A DNA stretch of 13,497 nt, taken from NCBI GenBank assembly GCA_030529405.1, contig JAUMWZ010000024.1:2370-15866 (forward strand), written 5' to 3'. A program made the translations under genes and the position numbers. Below, piece after piece: positions 1-6,738 of the stretch. Each line of letters starts with the position of its first letter. Positions within the stretch are counted from its first letter, which is position 1. The stretch is from Bacteroides sp. (GTDB taxonomy: Bacteria; Bacteroidota; Bacteroidia; Bacteroidales; Bacteroidaceae). The notes beneath the pieces are model-generated. The model ran no database searches, was not told where the DNA came from, and was given only the letters and a program-made list of their open reading frames with translations.

Positions 1-365
1 GCATCGCTTGCTTTGTCTTCACCAAACACATGAGGGTGACGGAAAATCAGTTTATCGCACAGTCTGTCACACACTGCTTTGATGTCAAACTGTTCTTTCT
101 CCTCGCCAATCTTAGCATAGAAAGCAACATGCAATAATACATCGCCAAGCTCTTTACAGATTTCATTTTGATTGTCGTTTATCAAAGCCTCACACAGTTC
201 ATAAGTTTCTTCTATAGTGTTAGGTCTAAGACTTTCGTTGGTTTGCACCCTGTCCCAAGGGCATTTTTCTCTTAGTTCGTCAAGCACATCAAGCATTCTG
301 CCAAAAGCCTCCATCTGCTCTTTGCGACTATGTTTTACGAACTTACTATTTGTTTCTTCTTTCAT
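1..365 (-). CDS. mazG: MazG-type nucleoside triphosphate pyrophosphohydrolase (partial, C-terminus off the left edge)
   Basis: The minus-strand frame opens with ATG at 365 and runs off the window at base 1, giving 121 residues. The N-terminal part reads like MazG: a conserved CPWDRVQTNESLRP segment (residues 35-48), then the metal-binding pattern EExxE (E52, E53, E56) and the downstream ExxD (E72, D75) in KELGDVLLHVAF. These acidic residues bind Mg2+ in the all-alpha NTP pyrophosphatase superfamily. The FRHPHVFGE stretch near residue 110 is also typical. Family members hydrolyse NTPs or dNTPs to NMP and pyrophosphate and are thought to clean up aberrant nucleotides or limit (p)ppGpp. Full-length proteins have about 260 residues with two tandem domains, so about half is missing here. 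The gene is downstream of and co-directional with the DUF3109 gene, across a 246-bp gap that holds repeat array A. No clear promoter was found in that gap. Confidence 0.9.
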   Translation of the reverse strand, partial: MKEETNSKFVKHSRKEQMEAFGRMLDVLDELREKCPWDRVQTNESLRPNTIEETYELCEALINDNQNEICKELGDVLLHVAFYAKIGEEKEQFDIKAVCDRLCDKLIFRHPHVFGEDKASD

Positions 366-454
366 AAGAATACATTATTTCTTTTTTCTGTCTTTATCTT
401 TTCTCACACTGAAGGAACACATATATTACTCAAAATCAAGACTAACGACTTCCC

Positions 455-548
455 TTTTAGAAACCATATACAGTTTACTTTCAAATGATGTATAGTTTGT
501 TTCTAAACTATATATAGCCTAGTTGCAAACCGTATATAGTCAGTTTTT
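455..548 (-). repeat. 22-bp-periodic intergenic array A (four units)
   Basis: Four consecutive 22-bp units start with AAAC or AAAT at 461, 483, 505 and 527, with no insertion or deletion between them. Each carries a TATA-rich core (for example AAACTATATATAGCC at 505). Read on the minus strand, the element runs from 542 to 455 and finishes with GTATATGGTTTCTAAAA, which matches the ends of the arrays at 5599, 7486 and 12251. In that orientation its end faces the mazG start about 90 bp away. The bases just outside the array (439-460 and 549-570) show at most a weak match. The function is unknown. Confidence 0.85.
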
Positions 549-611
549 AGCCTATTATATATATGTGTGAAGAACTTTTTACATGTCATGCGGGCAATAC
601 ACTCTTACCGC

Positions 612-1193
612 CTACAAGTAGTTTTGTTTTTTCAATTCTTCAACAGCATCTTCCAACTCATCATACCACGCTTTGCCAAATTTCCTTATCAGTGGTTCTT
701 TCAAAAATTTATATACCGGCACTCCTTCTTTCTTACCGAGCAAAACGGCAGCCTTACAAACGTCCCAGCGATGATAATTCACAGCTTTGTAAGGTCCATA
801 ATCTCCCACTCTGATAGGATACAAATGACACGAAATAGGTTTATAAAAGTCGGTTTTACCCTCTCTATATGCTTTTTCGATTGAGCAGTAACAATATCCT
901 TTTTCGTCATAACAGGTAAACACACAATCTTTACCATTCACGATAGACGTTACTAAATCTCCTTCCTCGTCAGTATATACCACTCCTTGTTTGTCTATCA
1001 CGGCGCGCGCCTCTGGCGACAATTCTTCCCATATCAAAGGAAGAACTTCTTCCAACTTCTCCACTTCGTCTAGCTCAACAGGTGCACCTGCGTCGCCTTC
1101 TATACAGCACTGACCTTTACATACAGACAAATCGCAAATAAACTTTTCTCTCAACACATCAAGAGAAACAACAACGTCGTCAATCTGAATCAT
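612..1193 (-). CDS. DUF3109 family cysteine-rich protein, possibly metal-binding
   Basis: The 193-residue protein starts at ATG 1193 and stops with TAG at 612-614. It matches my memory of the DUF3109 family, conserved in Bacteroidetes and without an established function. It has ten cysteines. The cluster C20-x4-C25-x3-C29-C30 near the N-terminus resembles the CxxxCxxCC metal-chelating pattern of YkgJ/UPF0153-like proteins. Others are C90, C94, C101, C103, C122 (in SCHLYPIRV) and C146. There is no signal peptide or membrane segment, so it should be cytosolic. Binding of zinc, iron or an Fe-S cluster is inference from the cysteine spacing. A strong Bacteroidetes-type promoter at 1218-1250 leaves a leader of about 18 nt. 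The next gene downstream is mazG, and there is no clear terminator between them. Confidence 0.8.
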   Translation of the reverse strand: MIQIDDVVVSLDVLREKFICDLSVCKGQCCIEGDAGAPVELDEVEKLEEVLPLIWEELSPEARAVIDKQGVVYTDEEGDLVTSIVNGKDCVFTCYDEKGYCYCSIEKAYREGKTDFYKPISCHLYPIRVGDYGPYKAVNYHRWDVCKAAVLLGKKEGVPVYKFLKEPLIRKFGKAWYDELEDAVEELKKQNYL

Positions 1194-1217
1194 TACATAA
1201 TTTTATTTTTAACCACA

Positions 1218-1250
1218 CAAAAGTAATCAATCTTATGGCACATACGCAAA
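1218..1250 (-). promoter_or_regulatory. Promoter of the DUF3109 gene
   Basis: Read on the minus strand, TTTG (1250-1247) is followed after 21 nt by TACTTTTG (1225-1218), an exact match to the Bacteroidetes sigma-ABfr pattern TTTG-N19-21-TAnnTTTG. The predicted transcription start is near 1211, about 18 nt before the ATG at 1193. Confidence 0.7.
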
Positions 1251-1324
1251 AGCCTTTACACCAATTAAGTAAAAACACATAAGCCTGCACCACAAATGAG
1301 GAAAAACAAGAAACTAACGGATAT

Positions 1325-1350
1325 AAAAAAAGGTGTCAATGATGACACCT
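1325..1350 (-). terminator. Rho-independent terminator of the tRNA-Val pair
   Basis: Read on the minus strand, the stem AGGTGTCA / TGACACCT (8 perfect pairs, 1350-1343 with 1338-1331) has a 4-nt loop and is followed directly by a run of T (1330-1325). It begins nine bases beyond the 3' end of the second tRNA in transcription order, as expected for the end of the tRNA transcript. Confidence 0.85.
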
Positions 1351-1358
1351 ATCGTTAG

Positions 1359-1433
1359 TGGGCGATGACGGATTCGAACCGCCGACCCTCTGCTTGTAAG
1401 GCAGATGCTCTAAACCAGCTGAGCTAATCGCCC
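1359..1433 (-). tRNA. tRNA-Val (anticodon TAC), distal copy
   Basis: This is a 75-nt cloverleaf on the minus strand. The acceptor stem is GGGCGAT / ATCGCCC with discriminator A. The D-arm begins TAGCTCAGCTGG. The anticodon stem is TCTGC / GCAGA around loop CTTACAA, giving anticodon TAC, which reads GTA and probably the other GTN valine codons. The T-arm contains GGTTCGAATCC. CCA is not encoded. It is identical base for base to the copy at 1491-1565 and is the second gene in transcription order. Confidence 0.97.
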
Positions 1434-1490
1434 TTGTTCAAGAAATAGAAATTAAAGTGTAATAAAAACCGACAATTTGGTTGATCGGCG

Positions 1491-1565
1491 TGGGCGATGA
1501 CGGATTCGAACCGCCGACCCTCTGCTTGTAAGGCAGATGCTCTAAACCAGCTGAGCTAATCGCCC
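1491..1565 (-). tRNA. tRNA-Val (anticodon TAC), promoter-proximal copy
   Basis: It is identical in all 75 bases to the tRNA at 1359-1433, with the same TAC anticodon, paired acceptor stem and A discriminator, and no encoded CCA. The 57-bp spacer between the two (1434-1490) has no promoter or terminator that I can see. The pair is therefore probably made as one transcript from the promoter at 1595-1625 and ended by the hairpin at 1325-1350. Confidence 0.97.
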
Positions 1566-1594
1566 TTAATTTCATTTTTCTCAAAACAGTGATG

Positions 1595-1625
1595 CAAAAG
1601 TAATGCTTTATAAATTACCAGCAAA
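1595..1625 (-). promoter_or_regulatory. Promoter of the tRNA-Val pair
   Basis: On the minus strand, TTTG (1625-1622) is followed after 19 nt by TACTTTTG (1602-1595), matching the Bacteroidetes consensus exactly. The predicted start lies about 24 nt upstream of the mature tRNA 5' end at 1565, a plausible short 5' leader for RNase P processing. Confidence 0.7.
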
Positions 1626-1886
1626 ATGTTTGCACCTTTTTTTTAAGCTAAGAACTAAAAAAAGGACTTGTGATGACTTTTCATGCGCAAACACAAAGAA
1701 AGCAACACGAAAACAAAGAGAAAAACAGAACAAAAACACAACATTCTGCCCATAAGGCTATATTACAACAATCGACATATATCTTTACAACAAAAACAAA
1801 GGGATAAGACACAACAAGAGCCATATCTTTACCACAAAAGCAAACGTACAACAATCTCAAAACAAGGCGCATAACAACCACAAAAC
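1626..1886. other. A/C-rich intergenic stretch with no supported gene
   Basis: The plus strand here is rich in A and C and runs between the tRNA promoter and repeat array B. Short open frames exist on both strands. Their products are either almost all Lys, Gln, Thr and Arg, or very Cys/Phe/Val-rich, as expected from skewed base composition, and neither looks like a real protein. I see no RNA fold or terminator that I would defend. Confidence 0.5.
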
Positions 1887-1974
1887 AAAGTATATACAGT
1901 TTAGAAATAAAGTATATATAGTTTGCAAATCAGTTATGCAGAGTTTACAAATCAACTGTATAGAGTTTAGAAAA
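1887..1974 (+). repeat. 22-bp-periodic intergenic array B (four units)
   Basis: Four exact 22-bp units start at 1887, 1909, 1931 and 1953. The first two are close copies (AAAGTATATACAGTTTAG and AAAGTATATATAGTTTGC). The third is more degenerate. The last ends with GAGTTTAGAAAA, like the other arrays. It is oriented toward murF, whose start lies about 180 bp beyond, and sits roughly 125 bp upstream of the proposed murF promoter. Confidence 0.85.
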
Positions 1975-2013
1975 GCCCAAAATATGGTTTTGAACAACTG
2001 TTTTAATAACATT

Positions 2014-2023
2014 ACTCATGAGT
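2014..2023. repeat. 10-bp perfect palindrome upstream of murF
   Basis: ACTCATGAGT reads the same on both strands and lies between array B and the murF promoter. It could be an operator half-site pair, but a palindrome this short can arise by chance and it has no other copy that I noticed. Confidence 0.25.
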
Positions 2024-2097
2024 GTGATAGGATTTATCCCGAGAAACCCACAACCATCGGCACACATATATATACTATCCCTTTTATTTGCTTTTAG

Positions 2098-2132
2098 TTT
2101 GGTGTCTATAAGAGTGTTTTTTTATAAGTTTG
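2098..2132 (+). promoter_or_regulatory. Candidate murF promoter
   Basis: TTTG (2098-2101) is followed after 23 nt by TAAGTTTG (2125-2132), which fits TAnnTTTG. The spacing is slightly longer than the usual 19-21 nt, so the upstream box is uncertain. The expected start near 2139 leaves a leader of about 14 nt before the ATG at 2153. Confidence 0.45.
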
Positions 2133-2152
2133 CAACACAATTTTGAACAGAT

Positions 2153-3451
2153 ATGACAACACAAGAACTTTACTCTCTGTTCCTTCAACACAGAGATATA
2201 ACTACCGACAGCAGAAAGTGCAATACAGGTTCAATATTCTTTGCACTCAAAGGCGACAACTTCAATGGTAACACTTTCGCCAAAAAGGCTTTAGAACAGG
2301 GGTGCGCATACGTTGTTATAGACGAAAAAGAACATTGCCCTGCGGGCGACAACAGATATATCTTAGTGGAAAACGTGCTTGAAACACTTACCAACTTAGC
2401 ACGTCTGCACCGCAAAACATTAGGCGCAAAGGTGGTGGGAATAACCGGTACAAACGGAAAAACAACCACTAAGGAGCTAATATCTGCTGTGCTTTCCACA
2501 CAATATAATATATTATACACCCTAGGAAACCTCAACAACCACATAGGTGTACCTCTCACACTACTCAGACTAAACGAAGAACACGAGCTTGCAGTGGTAG
2601 AAATGGGGGCAAACCATATAGGAGAAATAGACTATCTATGCAATATATCAGACCCAGACTTAGGACTAATTACAAACATAGGCAAAGCACATTTGGAGGG
2701 ATTTGGCAATATTGAGGGAGTAATCAAAACTAAAGGCGAGCTTTACAGATATATAGAACAAAACCAAAAAGATGGTATTTTCATCAATGGCGATGATGAA
2801 ATCCTATGCAAAATATCTAACAATATCACTCGTTTCAGCTATGGCACAAAGGCAGAGTATGATGTTTGCGGAAGTGTAGCAAGAAAAGACGCCCTTCTGT
2901 CTGTAGAGTGGAAAGCCAAAAACGAAGAACAAACTCACACTGTAAACACTAAACTTATCGGGCAATATAACCTTACTAATGTGCTTGCAGCAATATCTGT
3001 TGGACTTTATTTCAACATCACTCCCGACAACATAAACCATGCTTTGAAGACATATACTCCTTCAAACAACCGCTCACAGTTATTAAAAACCGAGAGAAAC
3101 ATGCTTATCGTCGATGCATACAATGCTAACCCAACGAGCATGAAAGCTGCTATTGAAAACTTCAAAAGCATAGTTGCCGACAACAAAATGCTTATTCTTG
3201 GCGGAATGAAAGAACTAGGCGCAGACAGTGTAAAGGAACATCAGAACATAATTGACCTTCTCACAGAGCTAAACCTTACTGATGTTTGGCTTGTAGGCAA
3301 AGAGTTTATGCAGATAGATAACCACTTCTACTGTGCAGAGAATGTTGAGTGTGTCATTGAAAAGATAAAAAACGAGAAACTAAGTAACAAGACAATACTC
3401 ATAAAAGGGTCTAACAGCATACGTCTGAACTCTATTATTGAGTTCTTGTAG
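2153..3451 (+). CDS. murF: UDP-N-acetylmuramoyl-tripeptide--D-alanyl-D-alanine ligase (MurF)
   Basis: This cytosolic enzyme adds the D-Ala-D-Ala dipeptide to UDP-MurNAc-tripeptide, using ATP, in the last soluble step of peptidoglycan precursor synthesis. The 432-residue length fits the family. The N-terminal uridine-binding region has the DSRK motif (19-22) and a FFALKG stretch. The central ATPase domain has the Mur ligase P-loop GTNGKTTT (99-106), followed by the MurF-typical TLGNLNNHIGVPLTLL and the VEMGANHIGEI segment. The C-terminal part has DAYNANPTSM, a strong MurF signature. The ATG at 2153 places the N-terminal motif at the usual distance. The gene stands apart from other mur genes here. 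A helix-hairpin-helix gene follows 39 nt downstream with no terminator between, so the two may be cotranscribed. Confidence 0.95.
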   Translation: MTTQELYSLFLQHRDITTDSRKCNTGSIFFALKGDNFNGNTFAKKALEQGCAYVVIDEKEHCPAGDNRYILVENVLETLTNLARLHRKTLGAKVVGITGTNGKTTTKELISAVLSTQYNILYTLGNLNNHIGVPLTLLRLNEEHELAVVEMGANHIGEIDYLCNISDPDLGLITNIGKAHLEGFGNIEGVIKTKGELYRYIEQNQKDGIFINGDDEILCKISNNITRFSYGTKAEYDVCGSVARKDALLSVEWKAKNEEQTHTVNTKLIGQYNLTNVLAAISVGLYFNITPDNINHALKTYTPSNNRSQLLKTERNMLIVDAYNANPTSMKAAIENFKSIVADNKMLILGGMKELGADSVKEHQNIIDLLTELNLTDVWLVGKEFMQIDNHFYCAENVECVIEKIKNEKLSNKTILIKGSNSIRLNSIIEFL

Positions 3452-3490
3452 GGCTTATTTTGTCAGTCAGCCAATCATAAAACACCTCTT

Positions 3491-4429
3491 ATGTGGAAAG
3501 ATTTTATTCGCTTTACACGCTTAGAACGCAGGGCAGCAATAGTCATTCTTCTGTTGATTATGTCTGTGTTGGCAACTATTGCGATAATAAACCGTACTCC
3601 AAGAGATGATAGTTCTGAGAACCTTAATACTATTGTGTCGGCAGAAGAATATGCCTCGTTCAAACAACAGATAGACAGTTTGCGACAAAGAAATAGAGAA
3701 ACTGCAGACAGAGATATATTCAGTCATAAGACAGACAACCATAACCGCAAAGACAAAAGACATTATTCCGCTTTCAATCCTAACACTTCCACCAAACAAG
3801 AGCTAATAAACGCTGGCTTATCTCACTTCTCTGCAAGCAATATCATTAAATATCGTAGCAAAGGAGGAAGGTTTCGCACCAAGAAAGATGTAGCGAAAAT
3901 ATATGGGATAGATAGTGTAATGTTCACACAGATAAGCCCCTACATCGTCATAGACAATCACAAAACAGAAGAGAATAAAGCTGAAACAAAACCTCAAAAG
4001 TCTGCTTTCGAGAAGAAAGAATACATACAGAAACTACCAAAAGGCACTATAATAGACATAAACAAAGCAGACACAACCTTACTCAAACAAGTGCCAAACA
4101 TAGGAAGTTATAGAGCCAGCAAGATTGTGAAGTATAGAGAGAAGCTAGGCGGATATACCACTGTCAGTCAGTTAAACGAAATAGGAATAGACAGCGACCT
4201 CTTTGCTGATTGGTTTGTAGCAGACACAACGTCTGTGAAACGTATAAACATCAACACAACAACGCTTAAAGAGATGATTAAGCACCCTTACCTGCAATTT
4301 CATCAAGCTAGGGTCATAGAAAAACATAAGCAGAAATACGGCAAGATTGTAAGCCTTTCGCAACTTAAAATGTATTCAGAGTTCACATCGGAAGACATTA
4401 ACCGACTTAGCAAGTATATTTCTTTCTGA
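3491..4429 (+). CDS. Membrane-anchored helix-hairpin-helix (ComEA-like) protein
   Basis: The 312-residue protein has a short basic N-terminus, then one hydrophobic segment (about residues 14-34, AAIVILLLIMSVLATIAII) that should anchor it in the inner membrane. A charged, coiled-coil-prone linker follows. Three helix-hairpin-helix repeats come next: about 95-152 (FNPNTSTKQEL...), 189-243 (IDINKADTTLLKQVPNIG) and 252-310 (ININTTTLKEM). The repeat DINxA..LxxLPxIG..A..I is the non-specific DNA-binding fold of ComEA, the competence DNA receptor. The middle repeat keeps the hairpin PNIG and the downstream A-x-I-V-K-Y-R best. ComEA proteins usually carry one HhH unit, and the triple-unit version is common in Bacteroidetes. 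A role in DNA uptake or DNA binding at the envelope is inferred, not shown. It probably shares a transcript with murF. Confidence 0.8.
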   Translation: MWKDFIRFTRLERRAAIVILLLIMSVLATIAIINRTPRDDSSENLNTIVSAEEYASFKQQIDSLRQRNRETADRDIFSHKTDNHNRKDKRHYSAFNPNTSTKQELINAGLSHFSASNIIKYRSKGGRFRTKKDVAKIYGIDSVMFTQISPYIVIDNHKTEENKAETKPQKSAFEKKEYIQKLPKGTIIDINKADTTLLKQVPNIGSYRASKIVKYREKLGGYTTVSQLNEIGIDSDLFADWFVADTTSVKRININTTTLKEMIKHPYLQFHQARVIEKHKQKYGKIVSLSQLKMYSEFTSEDINRLSKYISF

Positions 4430-4492
4430 CAGAAACCTATCACACAAGCCAACCAAACCCTTAAAATGTCCGCTAAAAGCCATATTTCCTGC

Positions 4493-4586
4493 TTTTCTAA
4501 ACTATATACAGCTGACTAGTAAATCATATATCATTTAGAAGTAAACTATATATAGTCTATTTTCAAACCATATATTGTTTGCAAAC
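4493..4586 (-). repeat. 22-bp-periodic intergenic array C (four units)
   Basis: Four exact 22-bp units start at 4499, 4521, 4543 and 4565. The left border TTTTCTAAACTATATACAG is the reverse complement of the right border of arrays D, E and F, so this copy is inverted. Its marked end faces the 3' end of the helix-hairpin-helix gene, 64 bp away, rather than a gene start. The preceding 22 bases (4477-4498) look like a decayed fifth unit in the same phase. Confidence 0.85.
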
Positions 4587-4692
4587 GCACCGTTATCAAC
4601 CACCGACAAAAACAAAAATATAGTTGCAAACAATACTTTATTTTTAACTAAAAGAAACTTATATACAATCACGCACTTCAAGCACAGAGCGC

Positions 4693-4739
4693 AGACAAAG
4701 GAAACACATTAACAACTCTGTTAATAAACCCTTTTGTCT
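4693..4739. repeat. Nested inverted repeat upstream of the beta-barrel gene
   Basis: The inner perfect stem ATTAACA (4708-4714) / TGTTAAT (4719-4725) has a 4-nt loop. It is enclosed by an outer arm AGACAAAGG (4693-4701) / CCTTTTGTCT (4730-4739) with one bulged base. The whole lies about 85 bp before the ATG at 4824. It could be an operator or a structured leader. I see no perfect Bacteroidetes promoter nearby; TTTG (4734-4736 region) and TATGTTGC near 4755 are only partial matches. Confidence 0.4.
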
Positions 4740-4823
4740 TTGGTTTTACACATATATGTTGCTTTCTTTGCTGTGTAGGCAATTCCAAAAAGGACATTGC
4801 GAATAACACTAAAAAGAATTATT

Positions 4824-5393
4824 ATGAAGAAAATTATTTTATCTGCACTATTTGTTGCAGGATTCGCTTTTACAGTAAATGCACAAAACGTTAAGCCTCG
4901 TATTGAAGCAGGTGTAACTTTTGCTAATCAGTCAATCTCATTATCTAAGACTTCACTTTCACCAAGTAGCATTGTAGGTGCTCGTGCAGGTATTGCTGCC
5001 GAAATAGATCTTATGGGAATGGAAAACACTGGTCTATATTTAGCACCGGGACTAAACTACAAGATGAGCGGAACTAAGATTACAGAAAGACTAACTAATC
5101 ATAACATCAACTTGCCAGTGAATGCGGGTATACGTTTTATGTTTGCAGACAATATGGCTGTTGCGTTAGAGTTTGGCCCATACGCTGAATATGCTCTATC
5201 GGGCGACCAATACAAGGCTGATGACATGAAGAAGTTCGATTTGGGTCTTGGCGGTAGTGCAGCTCTAGAGATTAGCAGAATGTATTTGAGAGTAGGTGCA
5301 GAGTACGGACTTATGAACCTTTCTAAGGAAGGAGTTGAAAAGAAGACAACAAAGAACAAAAACTTCTTTGCAACAGTAGGTTTCAAATTCTAA
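4824..5393 (+). CDS. Secreted outer-membrane beta-barrel protein
   Basis: The 189-residue protein starts at ATG 4824. A signal peptide follows at once (MKKIILSALFVAGFAFTVNA, cleavage predicted after A20). The in-frame TTG 27 bases upstream would bury the signal peptide behind nine extra residues and is rejected. The mature part alternates polar and hydrophobic residues in strand-like blocks (GARAGIAAEIDL, LYLAPGLNYKMSG, AGIRFMFAD, VALEFGPYAEYALSG, MYLRVGAEYGLMNL). It ends FFATVGFKF, with the terminal aromatic residue typical of proteins inserted by the BAM complex. This fits the PorT-like/OMP_b-brl small barrels of Bacteroidetes, eight strands or so. Substrate and role cannot be read from the sequence. 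It appears monocistronic, with a terminator just after the stop. Confidence 0.85.
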   Translation: MKKIILSALFVAGFAFTVNAQNVKPRIEAGVTFANQSISLSKTSLSPSSIVGARAGIAAEIDLMGMENTGLYLAPGLNYKMSGTKITERLTNHNINLPVNAGIRFMFADNMAVALEFGPYAEYALSGDQYKADDMKKFDLGLGGSAALEISRMYLRVGAEYGLMNLSKEGVEKKTTKNKNFFATVGFKF

Positions 5394-5422
5394 ACTGAAG
5401 GTTTATAGTTATCAATTATAAG

Positions 5423-5467
5423 GTATCCCCTTCAACCTAAACTGGCTGTTGGGGATATTTCTTTTTA
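5423..5467 (+). terminator. Rho-independent terminator of the beta-barrel gene
   Basis: GTATCCCC (5423-5430) pairs with GGGGATAT (5451-5458), eight pairs with one G-U. The 20-nt loop may itself pair partly (CAACC with GG-TTG). A T-rich tail, TTTCTTTTTAT, follows. It lies 30 bp after the stop at 5393. Confidence 0.75.
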
Positions 5468-5511
5468 TAGTCATACACACCCGCCACAGATAGCTATAAC
5501 AGTGTTTTTAT

Positions 5512-5599
5512 AAACCGTATATAGTCAAGTTGCAAACCGTATATAATCTAGAAACAAACGATATATAGTTTACAAGTCAGATGTATATGGTTTAGAAAA
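5512..5599 (+). repeat. 22-bp-periodic intergenic array D (four clear units)
   Basis: Exact 22-bp units start at 5512, 5534, 5556 and 5578. The first two share AAACCGTATATA. The last is CAGATGTATATGG followed by TTTAGAAAA, nearly the same as the last units of arrays E and F. The array lies between two convergent genes (the beta-barrel gene ending at 5393 and rsgA ending at 5792), beyond the upstream terminator, so it cannot be a promoter element for either of them. Confidence 0.88.
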
Positions 5600-5731
5600 T
5601 CAACGTATAGCACTTAATTTTGAGAAAGACATAGTCGGTAAACAGGGAATATATGACTTAGAAAATCAACGCATATCACTTAAGAGCGAGAAACACATAG
5701 TTGATGTTTGAGTTGTATATTGCTTTGAGGC
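5592..5731 (+). repeat. Decayed in-phase continuation of array D with a 66-bp-offset direct repeat
   Basis: After the last clear unit the 22-bp phase continues. Windows at 5600, 5622, 5644, 5666, 5688 and 5710 each have a weak TATA-like core at the same offset (CGTATAG, CATAGTC, ATATATG, GCATATC, CATAGTT, GTATATT). An imperfect direct repeat of about 47 bp starts at 5592 and again at 5658 (TTAGAAAATCAACG...). The offset of 66 is exactly three units. This suggests that a three-unit block was duplicated in the past and has since drifted. Confidence 0.6.
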
Positions 5732-5791
5732 GCATTATGCAACTGTAATAAGAGGAAAGCTGAAGATTTCAGTAACGTTTGTAGCACACTT

Positions 5792-6724
5792 TTATTGCGA
5801 AGAACGATACTTGCCGTCTTCTTTATCTTCAAGCATACTAAGATATGACGCATATCTCGACTCACTTATCAAGTGTTTGTTTACTGCATCAATCACTGCG
5901 CAACCCGGTTCTTTACGGTGTGTGCAGTTGTTATACTTGCAGTTGTCTGACATTGCAAATATTTCTTTGAAATAGTGACTTATTTCTTCCACTTCCATAT
6001 CAAAGGTTCCGAAACCTTTTATACCAGGTGTGTCAATGATATAGCCATTGCCTTCGACAGGAAACATCTCAGAGAATGTGGTGGTGTGCATACCTTTGTT
6101 GTGGTATGTAGATATGCTTGCTGTTTTTAATTCAGCATTTGGGATTATCTTGTTTATAAGTGTGGACTTGCCCACACCTGAATGACCAGAGAAAAGAGTT
6201 GTTCTGCCTGCCAACTCTTGTTTTATCTGGTCTATGCCTATGTTTTCTTGAGCCGAAATCTTAAAGCACTTGTATCCTATGTGTTCATACAGTTTGATTA
6301 TAGCATCTAAATACTGAAGTTCATCTTCACTATAAGCATCAACCTTGTTGAACACTATTTTAACGGGAACAGAGTATGCCTCGGCAGAAGCAAGAAATCG
6401 GTCTATGAATGTAGTAGACGTTTCTGGGTAATTGACTGTTACTACTAAAAGACACTGGTCAAGATTGGCTGCAATTATATGCGACTGCTTTGACAGATTA
6501 GATGAACGGCGTATTATGTAGTTTCGTCTATCTTCTATCTCTGTGATAAAGGCAGTTCCCTCTTGATTTGTAGTTATATGCACATAGTCGCCAACAGCAA
6601 CTGGGTTTGTACTCTTAATGTCTTTGAGCCTAAAATTACCTTTTATCTTACACTCAACAGTATCCCCTTGCTCGGTTTTAACTATATACCAGCTACCAGT
6701 GTTTTTAATAACAAGTCCTCGCAC
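5792..6724 (-). CDS. rsgA: Ribosome small-subunit-dependent GTPase A (RsgA)
   Basis: This circularly permuted GTPase binds the 30S subunit and acts late in its maturation, releasing assembly factors on GTP hydrolysis. The 310-residue protein has the expected order: an N-terminal OB-fold (about 1-65), then the permuted G domain with G4 NKVD (126-129), G5 SAQE (157-160), G1 GHSGVGKS (180-187) and G3 DTPG (231-234). A C-terminal zinc-binding domain has C262, C267, H269 and C275. All key residues are present. The stop is TAA at 5792-5794. The gene begins 14 nt after the end of frr on the same strand and is very likely cotranscribed with it, joining a ribosome-recycling and a 30S-maturation factor. 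Convergent with the beta-barrel gene; I see no clear terminator after it. Confidence 0.96.
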   Translation of the reverse strand: MRGLVIKNTGSWYIVKTEQGDTVECKIKGNFRLKDIKSTNPVAVGDYVHITTNQEGTAFITEIEDRRNYIIRRSSNLSKQSHIIAANLDQCLLVVTVNYPETSTTFIDRFLASAEAYSVPVKIVFNKVDAYSEDELQYLDAIIKLYEHIGYKCFKISAQENIGIDQIKQELAGRTTLFSGHSGVGKSTLINKIIPNAELKTASISTYHNKGMHTTTFSEMFPVEGNGYIIDTPGIKGFGTFDMEVEEISHYFKEIFAMSDNCKYNNCTHRKEPGCAVIDAVNKHLISESRYASYLSMLEDKEDGKYRSSQ

Positions 6725-6738
6725 CGCTTGATACGTCT

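Noticed and set aside
217..495. Plus-strand open frame over the mazG start and array A
   Set aside because: It is antisense to mazG and is Ser/Leu/Phe-rich, as expected for a shadow frame.
572..611. Possible terminator hairpin GCGG / CCGC after the DUF3109 gene
   Set aside because: The stem is only four pairs with a long loop and there is no proper T-run on the minus strand after it.
1681..1881. Open frames on both strands in the gap before murF
   Set aside because: The products are composition-driven (Lys/Gln/Thr-rich or Cys/Phe-rich), with no start context, domain or conservation hint.
455..1977. CRISPR array as an explanation of the phased repeats
   Set aside because: Units are directly adjacent with no unique spacers, differ from one another, number about four, and no cas gene is present.
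4797..4823. Longer beta-barrel protein starting at a TTG at 4797
   Set aside because: It would place nine residues before a clear signal peptide that begins at ATG 4824.
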